Assembly (NCBI GenBank): GCA_017651425.1
Contig: JAGCCZ010000048.1
Location: 1-40,984, forward strand
Direction of reading: 5' to 3'
DNA length: 40,984 bases
From: Bacteroidales bacterium
Lineage (GTDB): Bacteria > Bacteroidota > Bacteroidia > Bacteroidales > WCHB1-69
Every line of letters starts with the position of its first letter. Position 1 is the first letter of the stretch. This document shows positions 16,301-24,138 of the stretch, one piece after another. A program made the translations under genes and the position numbers. The notes beneath the pieces are model-generated. The model was not told where the DNA came from and did not search any database. It saw nothing but the letters and a program-made list of their open reading frames with translations.

Positions 16301-17065
16301 CCATGCGGAAAATGAGGTTTGATTCGTAACATTCGCCGTCTGCACTTCGGGAAGCTCATATATTCCAAAAGTGAAGACGACTAAATCTGTTCCTTCCAGC
16401 TGATACTTCGTCACTTCGTGGGTGTATTCTTCCCCATTTTTCACTGCATAGCCAGTGTATCTCATCAAATCGCCGATTTGAAACGGGAGCAAACTCGAAT
16501 CCTTTGCTGATTTCAGGTTCACATCGAACTTCACGTTTCTATCTTCTCCAGCAAAAACTATCTTGTCGCTTCCCGCCTGACCATTATTTACAAGTTTCAA
16601 AGTGGCAGTGCTTTCCTGGCAACGCGCAGTCAACAGGTAAACTTGAGGTTTATGCAACTGAACCTGAAACGCATGTATTCCTTCCGGCAGATGGCCCGAA
16701 AAGGAAGTGACATGCATTCCTCGCGAATCAGACACATCTATATGCAACATCCCACTCTGAGGCATCTGCAGGCTGACCGTTGTCTTTCCATCAAAAGGAT
16801 TCGGCGCGCTTTGAAGCAACCCAAAAGGCATCGGTTTCTCATAATCTTCGATGTTTGTTGTGCCGAACAGCAGAATAGTGTCCGGAAACCACAACGTGTC
16901 CTCCCATTGGCGTGTCAAATTGGCGACAGCTATTTTCTGTAATGGTACATATTGATTGTTTGTTCCCCGTCCTGTAAAGGTAATCGTGGTTGTTTGTGCC
17001 TTGGAGACAACCAAAAATCCAATTAAAAGGAGAAAAAAGCAACTAATTTTGATTACATTCTTCAT
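13334..17065 (-). CDS. Secreted multi-domain FISUMP / Listeria-Bacteroides repeat protein
   Basis: Large surface or secreted protein of 1243 residues. Signal peptide MKNVIKISCFFLLLIGFLVV, cleavage near SKAQ. Domains: 80-145 resemble a type IX secretion C-terminal domain (SAPNPFDGKTTVSLQMP, then GIHAFQVQL); 238-335 are Fn3-like; FISUMP domains at about 343-582, 675-900 and 1008-1243 share IQIGSQCW/VQIGNQCW, LLYNW and ICPEGWHVP. Two Listeria/Bacteroides repeats separate them at 583-655 and 904-976 (DANGGDGAMPD...FVEWNTEADG...LYAQW). FISUMP domains look like sugar-binding-type beta folds, so adhesion or carbohydrate contact is a fair guess. Oddly, the secretion-like domain is near the N-terminus and none ends the chain. 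A -7 box is at 17163-17170. Confidence 0.88.
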   Translation of the reverse strand: MKNVIKISCFFLLLIGFLVVSKAQTTTITFTGRGTNNQYVPLQKIAVANLTRQWEDTLWFPDTILLFGTTNIEDYEKPMPFGLLQSAPNPFDGKTTVSLQMPQSGMLHIDVSDSRGMHVTSFSGHLPEGIHAFQVQLHKPQVYLLTARCQESTATLKLVNNGQAGSDKIVFAGEDRNVKFDVNLKSAKDSSLLPFQIGDLMRYTGYAVKNGEEYTHEVTKYQLEGTDLVVFTFGIYELPEVQTANVTNQTSFSAWFGGNVLSEGGGTVTEKGVCWDTVPEPAITGRHVVCGDGLGVFTHFQPALTPSTRYYVRAYAINEAGLSYGEIVSFETLPFNCGSSVVVDHENNSYNTIQIGSQCWTNENLRTITSPRTGSYMVASSSPSLSTNSYCGKQARWYNNDSLSSVQSGWGLLYNWNAMADTFNVTMAETSQGCAAGLTVNPVFSAYRQGLCPQGWHVPNDVDWDTLLVYLSSQTVYRCLDSVNYIAKALSAQTGWASSTNTCAVGFTPAENNVSGFSATPSGYFGTGFGAAMEASSFWSLSGNPETPHKARIVRMSFDKAVVERENSPKSEGYSVRCVQDVHYTLIFDANGGDGAMPDQLFDQGFPQSLHQNTFTKEGFLFVEWNTEADGSGVPYSNGSALTLSSDMVLYAQWQYGCVVMSSGANEEISNNGIVGVRDHQNNLYGVVQIGNQCWMKENMRCTTSPSTGSYLIRDLDETYYTVASGKRAFYPNNDSVTAMGPAGVLYNWCAAVDTFNASHGEMSENSTAPNVNFVGHRRGICPEGWHIPSFSEYDEMFVAVNANPANHCSGVSGSIAKALSDTIGWTSAYYGCLPGNNLHTNNSSGFSAYPSLNQGCMFVTANQSGQNTVNVREVNNYSATVSGAVASKSYGMTVRCVRDEAPRHTVYFLANGGAGKMEPQHVLVTESKPLDACLFQRNEYTFTGWNTDPNGNGTSYQEGQMVTLAENLVLYAQWSAGMLDLDTSNKVSCVVVSPNTNETSYGNRIVSVRDHQNNSYGVVQIGNQCWLRENMRCTTSPSTGTYIVECPAVKFSFGGKRAYYLNNDSATNVAGRGLLYNWCAVIDSFGFYGETAYVPFSSDAFSATFVGNRRGICPEGWHVPTSDEWGTLKAYVSSQSECQCDGASYKSAKSLSSDWGWNYHFTGCAIGNVQQLNNITGFSAYPMGRYYCDYNHDRAYFSEAGSSARFWTSTAKMEIYMNHDYEAAYQQETYVAHGNSVRCVRD

Positions 17066-17162
17066 TGGACAAATATTTTGGGAACCTCTATATTTACCAT
17101 TTTCGCGCCATACCTCCAGACCATGCGAGGTCCGTTGAACAAAATCTGAAAATATGACGCTG

Positions 17163-17170
17163 CAAATCTA
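17163..17170 (-). promoter_or_regulatory. -7 box of the FISUMP gene
   Basis: TAGATTTG on the minus strand, giving a leader of roughly 90 nt that contains a small ACCTC/GAGGT stem near 17108-17131. Confidence 0.5.
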
Positions 17171-17261
17171 CATAATATTCTTTTAGTTCGGTCTGTTTTT
17201 TGATTTTTTCTTCTTTTTAGGGGAGGGTAGTATATTTCTGATTATCAATTAGTTATTATGT

Positions 17262-17621
17262 TTAATTCATTCCGAGTCGCATGACTTGCTCGTACCGGCA
17301 CAGGTTGTAGACCAGGTTTGTCAGGGTGTTGTAGGCCGCGTTCCGCGCAAAACCGACCACTCGGCTGGACATTCCGTGAAGGTTCTCCTCCAGGAAAGCG
17401 TAGAATTTATCGAGCAATTGTTCAAAAAACCTTTCTTTGTCAATTTCTCCTTGAAAGCCCATATCGTTTTCTCGTCGGACAGGCACCTTGTCGCCGTTGT
17501 TGAGGCGGGCGAGGATGATGACTTCGGAGTTCATCACCGAAGCCGAGAAGTTTGGACTTGAAGCCGATGTATCGTTCTGCCAGATGATGAGATACTTGTT
17601 GCCGTACTTGTTTTGTGTCAT
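17262..17621 (-). CDS. Hypothetical protein, possible transposase-derived tail
   Basis: This gene encodes 119 residues. Residues 1-75 (NKYLIIWQNDTSASSPNFSA, RENDMGFQGEIDKERFFEQL) match nothing I know. The last 30 (ARNAAYNTLTNLVYNLCRYE) resemble the helical end of some DDE transposases, but no catalytic part is present and no inverted repeats are visible at the edges, so this is only a hint. The ATG at 17621 is the first in frame. Upstream are a short decayed frame and promoter repeat B. Confidence 0.45.
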   Translation of the reverse strand: MTQNKYGNKYLIIWQNDTSASSPNFSASVMNSEVIILARLNNGDKVPVRRENDMGFQGEIDKERFFEQLLDKFYAFLEENLHGMSSRVVGFARNAAYNTLTNLVYNLCRYEQVMRLGMN

Positions 17622-17726
17622 GATTTTTCGTTACGCTAAAACGGTTATCCGAATCTGTTACGGTCGCGAAGGTTGGCAGGCCGTCAGGTCTGCCGGGCTC
17701 GGTAGCATCGGCGTGTGCGGTGCGTG

Positions 17727-17771
17727 TTATCGCAGGCCGTTAGGTCTGCCGTTGATAAGGAGTGCTTTCAT
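17727..17771 (-). pseudogene. Short remnant resembling a flavodoxin/NADPH-FMN reductase start
   Basis: Fourteen codons read MKALLINGRPNGLR then a stop. MKxLLINGxP is the usual opening of NADPH-dependent FMN reductases and flavodoxin-like proteins. It sits just downstream of promoter repeat B, as a gene start should. The match is short, so this is tentative. Confidence 0.3.
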
Positions 17772-17780
17772 ATTTGTTTT

Positions 17781-17819
17781 ATTCAAAATAACTCTGCAAA
17801 AATACAACTTTTCTTGAAT
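17781..17819 (-). repeat. Promoter-bearing dispersed repeat, copy B
   Basis: Same ends and core as copy A (9333-9370), with a -7 box at 17804-17797. It heads a decayed frame rather than an intact gene; the next intact gene starts at 17621. Confidence 0.65.
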
Positions 17820-17861
17820 GAAGCGGTGGCTTGTCGTTTTGATGACACAAGGGTGCGAAAA

Positions 17862-18677
17862 TTAGTAATACAACCCAAGCTGTTCGGCGGAGCTCCATTC
17901 GATGTCTGGATATTCCTTGTAGCCAGAGGTGGAATGCGGGGCTTGGGGGCGTGCGTCAAGAAGCATTGCGTCATCCTCTTCGATGTCCCAGACGGTTCCG
18001 TCGGCCGAAAAAGCCTTGAGCAGGTCGTCGTTTCCGTTGCGGAGGTAAAGCCATCCGTCCATATTCTTCTTGAAGAGTTTAGGGCGGCACCACGCGTGAA
18101 TGGATTCCGGGGCCAGGAAAGTGATGAGGTTGTCCGTGAGGGCGTACAAATGCATACGCGAAATCCCGCAGGGAAAGGTGATGGCATAGCGGTACTCGCC
18201 CACTTTCCACAACAAAGGCAAGTCCTCGCAGAGTTTGTCGCATTCCACTTCCACATAATCGAAGAGAATCATTTCCAAATCTTCAAGTTCGGTTGCCCGC
18301 TCCACGAGGATGAGGGTGTCCGTGTCGATCGGATTCTTCAGCCGTTCCTCGCGTATCAGGGCCTCTTCGCGCGGTTTCTCGGTTTTCTTGTCGTAAGTCA
18401 TTTTGGCAACAAAGTCCCATCCTTTTTCCTTGGCATACTTATGGATTTCCGATTGGAAAGAATAACAAGCGAACCAGCCAAGAAGCAGGACACCTATGGC
18501 GGCCATCCCGTAATTATGGCTTTTGATAATCGAGTATCCTATCGCGAAAAGAAATATCGCGGCAAGTACGGCAAAGACAAGATGATCGAAACGACGCTGC
18601 TCCTTTTCCTGCGCCTCAAGCGGCTGTTCAATCATTCGCTTTCGTCTCTGGTAATAATTCTTTCGATGTAATCCCAT
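17862..18677 (-). CDS. Two-TM hypothetical protein
   Basis: This gene encodes 271 residues with two adjacent membrane segments, LVFAVLAAIFLFAIGYSII (about 33-51) and MAAIGVLLLGWFACYSF (about 58-74). A soluble C-terminal domain of about 195 residues follows (KNPIDTDTLILVERATELED, YRYAITFPCGISRMHLYALT, DGWLYLRNGNDDLLKAF). I do not recognise the domain. The start MGLHRKNYYQRR is basic, consistent with a cytoplasmic N-terminus and a short periplasmic hairpin. It has its own -7 box at 18699-18706 and no obvious operon partner. Confidence 0.7.
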   Translation of the reverse strand: MGLHRKNYYQRRKRMIEQPLEAQEKEQRRFDHLVFAVLAAIFLFAIGYSIIKSHNYGMAAIGVLLLGWFACYSFQSEIHKYAKEKGWDFVAKMTYDKKTEKPREEALIREERLKNPIDTDTLILVERATELEDLEMILFDYVEVECDKLCEDLPLLWKVGEYRYAITFPCGISRMHLYALTDNLITFLAPESIHAWCRPKLFKKNMDGWLYLRNGNDDLLKAFSADGTVWDIEEDDAMLLDARPQAPHSTSGYKEYPDIEWSSAEQLGLYY

Positions 18678-18698
18678 AATGATTCTTCTTTATCGGCG

Positions 18699-18706
18699 CA
18701 AAAATA
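18699..18706 (-). promoter_or_regulatory. -7 box of the two-TM gene
   Basis: TATTTTTG on the minus strand lies 21 bp upstream of the ATG at 18677. Confidence 0.55.
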
Positions 18707-18750
18707 GCATAATTTATGGTCTGTGGACGATGAAAATGGTAAAAACGATG

Positions 18751-18847
18751 TTATGTTCTTTTTGGCATTGGGTGATGGCTGTCTTCCAAGTAGGTCATTA
18801 TCTCATTTTATTCAAAAGACGCTGCGAAAATACAGCTTTTCTTGAAT
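18751..18847 (-). pseudogene. Decayed abiEi 5' end with its promoter repeat (copy C)
   Basis: From 18798 the frame reads MTYLEDSHHPMPKRT then stops. The functional AbiEi at 9320 begins MTYLEF. The DNA match continues through the leader (AGGTCATT.TCT.ATT.TATTC) into the dispersed repeat at 18810-18847, about 65 bp in all, so this is a piece of a second abiE locus with promoter, leader and five codons. The core box here is mutated (TATTTTCG). Confidence 0.65.
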
Positions 18848-18884
18848 GAATCGGGATGTTGGTTATTTCCTGTTATCACGAAGG

Positions 18885-19670
18885 CTAACTAACAGCCGAA
18901 GGCTTGTCAGCACGAAGCAAACAAACTCCCACAACGGCCAACAACAGGCTTGCGACGATTACTTTCCAATCCGGCAGGATGATCACCGGCGTTTTTGCCA
19001 TCTGCATTTCCCCAAGCCCAAGCCAGCAGTAAACGGCGAGGAGCGTGGACGTGAGGTTGCACCCGGCGTGGAGCGCCACGCTATACCAGATGTTTCGCGA
19101 CCAGATAAACACCATCCCGTAGAACAGGGCACTGATAAAAGCCCCCGGGAAGTTGCGCACATGGAGTATTCCGAACAGGAAGGCCATCACCAAGCAGACG
19201 GCGATCTGTGCGCCGCGACGGCGGAAGGGAGATATGGCCATTTGCCTGAAACACAGCTCTTCGAGAACTGGTGCGAGCAGCACGGCGTGTACACTGGACA
19301 AAAGGTCTTCGCGCAGCTCTGCGGTGGTGTAGGTGAGCGGCTCCATCGTAACGGTATGGACCAGCGACGTGATGCCGTAAACGATATACTCTTTCGCCAC
19401 GAGCCACAACGGCGCTATCAGCAACAGTCCTGCGATGATGGGGAATCGCGGCAGTTTGAGCGAAAATTGTCCGGATTCGGGAAACACTTTCGGTTCGACA
19501 CGGTGCACGAGGAACAGCGTCAGGGCGATGCCCGCCAAGGTGAGCAGCCACGTCAGCAGTTCGCCCGTGAAGCCCGGATTGTCGCCCGCGACCGGCATAG
19601 CCGTCACGTAGATGACAGCTGTGCCGTAGGCTGCCGCCAGTATCGGCATCAGGGGTTTTAGAAATTTCAT
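18885..19670 (-). CDS. CPBP-family intramembrane metalloprotease
   Basis: CAAX-protease/bacteriocin-processing type membrane protease, 261 residues with about seven hydrophobic segments. The signatures are present: VLEELCFRQM gives E137-E138-xxx-R142, FLFGILHVRNFPGAF gives H170, and WYSVALHAGCNLTSTLLA gives H201 and N205. Homologues cleave prenylated proteins or take part in bacteriocin maturation and immunity; the target here is unknown. It starts 2 bp after the stop of the acetyltransferase gene, so the two form an operon driven from repeat D. Confidence 0.88.
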   Translation of the reverse strand: MKFLKPLMPILAAAYGTAVIYVTAMPVAGDNPGFTGELLTWLLTLAGIALTLFLVHRVEPKVFPESGQFSLKLPRFPIIAGLLLIAPLWLVAKEYIVYGITSLVHTVTMEPLTYTTAELREDLLSSVHAVLLAPVLEELCFRQMAISPFRRRGAQIAVCLVMAFLFGILHVRNFPGAFISALFYGMVFIWSRNIWYSVALHAGCNLTSTLLAVYCWLGLGEMQMAKTPVIILPDWKVIVASLLLAVVGVCLLRADKPSAVS

Positions 19671-19672
19671 TG

Positions 19673-20227
19673 CTATTTGTGATTTGATTCCTTCCTTATT
19701 TCCCGTATCACCTTCGCCGGCACGCCGCCCACGACGGTGTTGGCGGGCACGTCCTTGCCCACCACGGCGCCGGCGGCCACGATGGCGTTCTCACCGATGG
19801 TAACGCCTGCCAATATCGTGGCGTTGGCCCCGATCCAGGCGTTGCGCTTGATGACGACGGGCTTCGTGAGCAGGGAATGCCGTTTTTCAGGGTCTTCGGG
19901 ATGGAACTCTGTCGCGACGACCACGTGAGGCGCGATGAAAACGCCCTCCTCGACGGTGATGCCGCCAAGGCCTAAGAAGGTGCAGCCGAAGTTCACGAAA
20001 CTGCCCTTGCCAAAGGTGGTCTTCTTGCCATAGTTGATGTTGAACGGCGGGAACACGCGCACCGTGTCGTCAATCTCCGAGCCGGTGATCTGCCGCAGGT
20101 AGTCGCGCACCTCCGCCTCCGTGTGGTAGCCCGTGTTCATCTCGGCCACCAATCGCATACAACGCTGTACGTCGGCGTAAAGCTCGTCACTGCCGACGTA
20201 GGTTTTTCCTGTAGGTTGTTCGTTCAT
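19673..20227 (-). CDS. Maltose/galactoside O-acetyltransferase-like hexapeptide protein
   Basis: LacA/Maa-type trimeric acetyltransferase of 184 residues. Sequence: [60 protein letters not shown] with the catalytic His, then [20 protein letters not shown] and [15 protein letters not shown]. Transfer of acetyl from acetyl-CoA to a sugar is expected. The start at 20227 ([15 protein letters not shown]) was chosen over 20269 because upstream residues look untranslated and the promoter at 20267-20274 overlaps the upstream ATG. First gene of a two-gene operon with the CPBP protease. Confidence 0.9.
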   Translation of the reverse strand: MNEQPTGKTYVGSDELYADVQRCMRLVAEMNTGYHTEAEVRDYLRQITGSEIDDTVRVFPPFNINYGKKTTFGKGSFVNFGCTFLGLGGITVEEGVFIAPHVVVATEFHPEDPEKRHSLLTKPVVIKRNAWIGANATILAGVTIGENAIVAAGAVVGKDVPANTVVGGVPAKVIREIRKESNHK

Positions 20228-20251
20228 AGAATTTTCGGATAAAATCACTCT

Positions 20252-20289
20252 ATTCAAAAGACTTTGCAAAGGTACAACTTTTCTTGAAT
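20252..20289 (-). repeat. Promoter-bearing dispersed repeat, copy D
   Basis: Ends ATTCAAAAG and CTTTTCTTGAAT as in copies A-C; the -7 box is TACCTTTG (20274-20267). It drives the acetyltransferase-CPBP operon with a leader of about 35 nt. Confidence 0.7.
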
Positions 20290-20376
20290 GAAACAGAATA
20301 ATACTTCAATGGGTGGTTCGCTGATGCTATTACTTGCCACCCACCGCGCAAAGTCGTCCAGGTAAGCGTTTACTGG

Positions 20377-22737
20377 TTATTTCAGCCTCTTCAGTAGCGG
20401 CGACCGGCTCATGTCCGTGGGGTTGGTGCCGGGAACGCCTTCGGGGACAGGCATATTGAGCTTTTCAAAATGCCTTGTCCAGTATTCGGGCAGATTGCCG
20501 TCGGCATCGCGCCAGTTCATCGGCTGTGACGTGAAAATATCACCAAAGGCCACCTGGATGAGCTCCGAACAGTAGTAGGCGTCGTTGTCGGGCAGAAAGG
20601 CGTTGTCGTAGGGCTTCCCGATGAGACTTTTGGCGCGGACGATGACCGCAAGGGTGTCGAAAGGCACAGTGAGACGGTAGATGTCGATATTCCCTCGGAA
20701 GAATCCGAGGTTGTGATTTCTTTCAAATTGTTCGTAGGATATGCGCTGCACACCCTTCTTTGGCGAGGCTTCGACGACCCACACATCGTCAGCGCTGTCG
20801 CGTTCCACCAGTGCCACGTGTGTGTATTCACCCGTACTCGCCGTGATGGCTTTCTCCATGTCCGACCGGTTGTTGTTCAAGAATATCAAATCTCCGCTTT
20901 GCAGGGTATTTCTTGGGTGCAGGGTGCTGTTGTCGAGATACTCGCGCAGCAGCATACTGTCGGGCATCGCTTCGCGCAAAGCTTGCCACAAGACAGGTTG
21001 GTAGGTAAAAAATTCTGCCTCGTGCCATCTCACTATCATCGGCAGAAGCCACGGATAGTGCGTGCTTCCGCCAAGGTCAACGTGGGCGGAGGTTTGCCCC
21101 CAAGCCGTGAGCGTGTCGCCTGACTGGTTGACAAAGGTGACGTTGTAGCCGTACTGATTAGTGCTGCGTATGCTTCCGGCGGCATAGACCTTGTGCAAAT
21201 CCAACGTGGTATCGGCCAAACCGAAATCTTGCGGGATGGGATATTGGTGGTAACGCTCGCCGAGGGTCAACAGGGCCTTTTCCATAGATGATGCCGACAG
21301 TTGACGGATAACAGAATCGCCATCAACAGCCACCGGGGTGGTCCTTTTCGTGGGTCCGTTGCGGAGGTGAGGGTCGTAGCTCTCTCTGGTTTCCGTGCGG
21401 GTATCCTCCACCAAGCGGTCGCCATCACGCCGAAAACCGATGGTCTCTTTATAGACATTGTACCCCAACGTCGAGAAAGTCATAATCTCCAAACTTTTCA
21501 ATCCCGGTTTAACAAAGTCAGCTAACGGCTGTGGGTAAATGTAAGGCTCCACGCGGCCGGCAGTGTCCACGCTGAAGTTCTCCCCCGCATAGTTCAGGAT
21601 GATGACGCGATCCTCGCGGTCGGGATCAGGGGTCGCACCGGCAATGTCGAGCGGACGTGCCACGCGGTACCAGCCTTTGCGGTCGCGGAGATAGACGCTT
21701 TTTTCATCGAAGCCCCACTGAAAATCCCCGTGCTTGACGATTTTTTCCGGTTTAGTGAGGGCCTTCTCAGCCGTGAGGAACGGACATTGGTCCACCACCC
21801 CGTTGGCATCCACACGCATCACCCCTTCGTTGACCCGGCAATAGAGATGGCCGTCGTGCATCCCAATGATGAACAGCGCGCTCACGCCCATCGATTTCCA
21901 TTGGTCGATGTCCTCCATCAGGATGACTTCCCTGTTGTCGTCAAGCGCCCACAACATTCCGGTGGCAGTGTCCACCTCGAAGTCCCGTAGTGCCAGAGGG
22001 GTGCCTTGCCAGCGGCCATCCCCACCGATTGCGGTGTAGTAACTTTTATTGCCCTGCATCACTATCAGGTAGTTTTTCCATGGTCGAACACGTTTCACCC
22101 CTTTGCCGTATGGGGAGGCAAGGCGGTGGCAGGTACGCCAGTTGTCTGAGGTGCTGTATAGCCCTCCTTCACGGGTGGCAATCCAGCCGCTGTCGGCCGT
22201 GAGCATATAGATGTCCTGGATGTCCGTCTTGTTGTTGAAGGATGTGTTGAACAGTACGGAGAAGGTGCGTCCGCTGTCGGTGCTGAAAGCCAAATAGCCG
22301 TTCTGGGAGCCCGTCCACATCGTTCCTCCTTGGCCGCGCCAAACGGGGTGAAACCACTCATACCCCCGTTTACTGTCATACTTGATTTCATCCCACGATT
22401 GGCCTCCTGTAGTTGTCCGCCTGAAATAACCGCGCCACATGTTGCCCACGATGACCGCTGTGTTGCGATCGAAAGCCACGATATTCTCAAAGGTTTCACC
22501 TTGGTCGCCCCCAAGAGATCCTTCTTTCAGGATACGCCATGGTGAATGGATGTCGTCGGCGCGGTAGATTTCCCCACATTTGGTCGCCATCCAAAGCGTG
22601 CCGTCGGGGGCCACGGAGGTGTGGGTCACGATTTCGTTGCGGCACACCACATCAAGTTCGCCTAACCGGTCGCGCTGCTGCGCTTGCACGCTAATGACCA
22701 GCAAAAAGGTGATGAGGACAAGGAGGGGCTTTTTCAT
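20377..22737 (-). CDS. Secreted beta-propeller protein with C-terminal YiiX-like papain-fold domain
   Basis: This gene encodes 786 residues with signal peptide MKKPLLVLITFLLVISVQAQ. Residues 30-330 are BNR/YCF48-like propeller repeats (APDGTLWMATKCGEIYRADD, STDSGRTFSVLF, TADSGWIATREGGLYSTSDN). The C-terminal 175 residues match permuted NlpC/P60 enzymes of the YiiX/YaeF type: SGDLIFLNN, YTHVALVE with H640, VVEASPKKGV with E656, and YYCSELIQVAF with C723, in the permuted order His then Cys. Such domains are amidases or acyl-transferring thiol enzymes. The middle (330-610) is unassigned. It begins 23 bp after the rubrerythrin fusion stop and is probably co-transcribed with it. Confidence 0.8.
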   Translation of the reverse strand: MKKPLLVLITFLLVISVQAQQRDRLGELDVVCRNEIVTHTSVAPDGTLWMATKCGEIYRADDIHSPWRILKEGSLGGDQGETFENIVAFDRNTAVIVGNMWRGYFRRTTTGGQSWDEIKYDSKRGYEWFHPVWRGQGGTMWTGSQNGYLAFSTDSGRTFSVLFNTSFNNKTDIQDIYMLTADSGWIATREGGLYSTSDNWRTCHRLASPYGKGVKRVRPWKNYLIVMQGNKSYYTAIGGDGRWQGTPLALRDFEVDTATGMLWALDDNREVILMEDIDQWKSMGVSALFIIGMHDGHLYCRVNEGVMRVDANGVVDQCPFLTAEKALTKPEKIVKHGDFQWGFDEKSVYLRDRKGWYRVARPLDIAGATPDPDREDRVIILNYAGENFSVDTAGRVEPYIYPQPLADFVKPGLKSLEIMTFSTLGYNVYKETIGFRRDGDRLVEDTRTETRESYDPHLRNGPTKRTTPVAVDGDSVIRQLSASSMEKALLTLGERYHQYPIPQDFGLADTTLDLHKVYAAGSIRSTNQYGYNVTFVNQSGDTLTAWGQTSAHVDLGGSTHYPWLLPMIVRWHEAEFFTYQPVLWQALREAMPDSMLLREYLDNSTLHPRNTLQSGDLIFLNNNRSDMEKAITASTGEYTHVALVERDSADDVWVVEASPKKGVQRISYEQFERNHNLGFFRGNIDIYRLTVPFDTLAVIVRAKSLIGKPYDNAFLPDNDAYYCSELIQVAFGDIFTSQPMNWRDADGNLPEYWTRHFEKLNMPVPEGVPGTNPTDMSRSPLLKRLK

Positions 22738-22760
22738 GCCTTTTGAGTATTATACTATTG

Positions 22761-23936
22761 TTAGTAGTTCTCCGCGTTGATCTCGAACCAGCCCTGGGCG
22801 TAGAAGCAGACGGGGCAGACCTTGGGGGCTTCGGTGCCGATGACGATGTGACCGCAGTTGCGGCACTCCCAAATGCTGACACCGCTCTTGCGGAAGACCT
22901 CTGCGGCCTCCACGTTGTGCAACAGGGCACGGTAGCGCTCCTCGTGGTGCTTCTCGATGGCCGCGACGGCCCGGAACTGCTCGGCCAGCTCGTGGAATCC
23001 CTCCTCGTCGGCCTCGCAGGCGAACTTGTCGTACATGTCCGTCCACTCGTAGTTCTCGCCTTCGGCGGCGTGCAGCAGATTCTCGGCGGTCGTGCCCACG
23101 CCGCCCAGATGGTTGAACCAGAGCTTGGCGTGTTCGCGCTCGTTGTCGGCAGTCTTCAGGAAGAGGGCGGCAATTTGCTCGTAGCCGTTCCGCTGGGCCA
23201 CAGAAGCGTAGTAGGTATATTTGTTGCGGGCCATGCTCTCGCCGGCGAAAGCGGCCTCCAAGTTCTTCTCCGTGCGCGTGCCGGCATACTTGCTTGCACT
23301 TGCGGGCGCATTAGCTTCCACGACAACCTTCTCGAAATCCGAGGCGGGATGTTTGCAGATGGGACAGATGAAGTCCTCCGGGAGCTCCTCGCCCACATAC
23401 TCGTAACCGCAGATGACACAACGCCAAACGGTCTTGCCCTCGGCGGTCTTGCCCACAGGTTGCGGCTTCGGCTTGATGTGCTCCATGTAGTAGCTATACG
23501 TGGCGGAAGGTACCTCGCTGAGCACTTCCGACTCGGAGATGGGTCCGATGAAGAGGACGTGGGAGCCGAGATCAACGATCTGCTCCACCTCGACGGAGAT
23601 AAAAGCGTTGGTGCCGCGAGTGACGGCTAATGTGCCGTTGGCGACACGGCGGCAGTCCTTGAAGTCGGCGAACTTATCGACCTCGCGCCCGCTCTGGAAG
23701 CCGAAATGCTTGAACAGCTCGAAGTCGGCGGCCTCACTGATGATGGAGGCAGTGAACCGGCGCGAACGTTGGATGAGTTCGGTGGTCAGATTGCCCTTGT
23801 TGAGGGCCACGGAGATGCGGTCAGGCTGCATGGCCACCTGCGCAATAGTGTTGCTGATACAGCCGTTGTCGCGGCCGCCGTCACACGTGGTGATGACGAA
23901 CAGGCCGTATTGGATGTTGAAAAGGGGATTGCTCAT
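22761..23936 (-). CDS. Flavin reductase-rubredoxin-rubrerythrin-rubredoxin fusion
   Basis: A single chain of 391 residues appears to carry a complete electron path for peroxide reduction. Residues 1-150: FMN-binding flavin reductase domain ([36 protein letters not shown]). 170-198: rubredoxin-like site C173, C176, C191, C194. 222-345: rubrerythrin four-helix diiron domain ([39 protein letters not shown]). 355-380: C-terminal rubredoxin C358, C361, C374, C377. Expected role: NAD(P)H-to-peroxide or oxygen detoxification in the cytoplasm of an anaerobe. All ligand cysteines and diiron carboxylates look intact. The -7 box is at 23959-23966. Confidence 0.9.
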   Translation of the reverse strand: MSNPLFNIQYGLFVITTCDGGRDNGCISNTIAQVAMQPDRISVALNKGNLTTELIQRSRRFTASIISEAADFELFKHFGFQSGREVDKFADFKDCRRVANGTLAVTRGTNAFISVEVEQIVDLGSHVLFIGPISESEVLSEVPSATYSYYMEHIKPKPQPVGKTAEGKTVWRCVICGYEYVGEELPEDFICPICKHPASDFEKVVVEANAPASASKYAGTRTEKNLEAAFAGESMARNKYTYYASVAQRNGYEQIAALFLKTADNEREHAKLWFNHLGGVGTTAENLLHAAEGENYEWTDMYDKFACEADEEGFHELAEQFRAVAAIEKHHEERYRALLHNVEAAEVFRKSGVSIWECRNCGHIVIGTEAPKVCPVCFYAQGWFEINAENY

Positions 23937-23958
23937 AAACTATGAATTATTGAAAATG

Positions 23959-23966
23959 CAAAAATA
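23959..23966 (-). promoter_or_regulatory. -7 box of the rubrerythrin fusion gene
   Basis: TATTTTTG on the minus strand, 23 bp before the ATG. TTG lies about 17 bp further upstream. Confidence 0.6.
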
Positions 23967-23997
23967 CAATTTTCGTGATACATCAAGATGTCACCAT

Positions 23998-24106
23998 TTT
24001 GTAATATCGCTTCCTTATCACCACCAGCCGCACCAGCCAAATTGCGAAGAAGGCAGTTGATGAAGAGGGTGCGGGGCGGCTTCGGCACGTACCAGTGGCG
24101 GATATG
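23998..24106 (-). pseudogene. Internally deleted copy of the 26556-26993 gene
   Basis: Two blocks of the functional gene are joined. 24056-24106 encodes HIRHWYVPKPPRTLFIN, matching HIRHWYEPKLPHAVFIN. 23998-24053 encodes, in another frame, FFAIWLVRLVV-RKRYYK, the C-terminus. About 290 bp in between are missing and the frame is broken. The second block differs from the functional copy at only two of about 46 bases, so the duplication or deletion is recent. Confidence 0.75.
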
Positions 24107-24138
24107 GATGGGCGATCGGCACCGTTTACAGAGTCTTG

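Noticed and set aside
17262..17621. Complete transposase gene
   Set aside because: Only the last 30 residues hint at a transposase; no DDE residues or terminal repeats.
17715..18671. 318-codon plus-strand open frame
   Set aside because: Antisense to the two-TM gene, no recognisable domain, and the minus-strand frame has membrane helices and a promoter.
22743..23630. 295-codon plus-strand open frame
   Set aside because: Antisense to the rubrerythrin fusion, whose cysteine motifs are unmistakable; leucine/valine-rich shadow.
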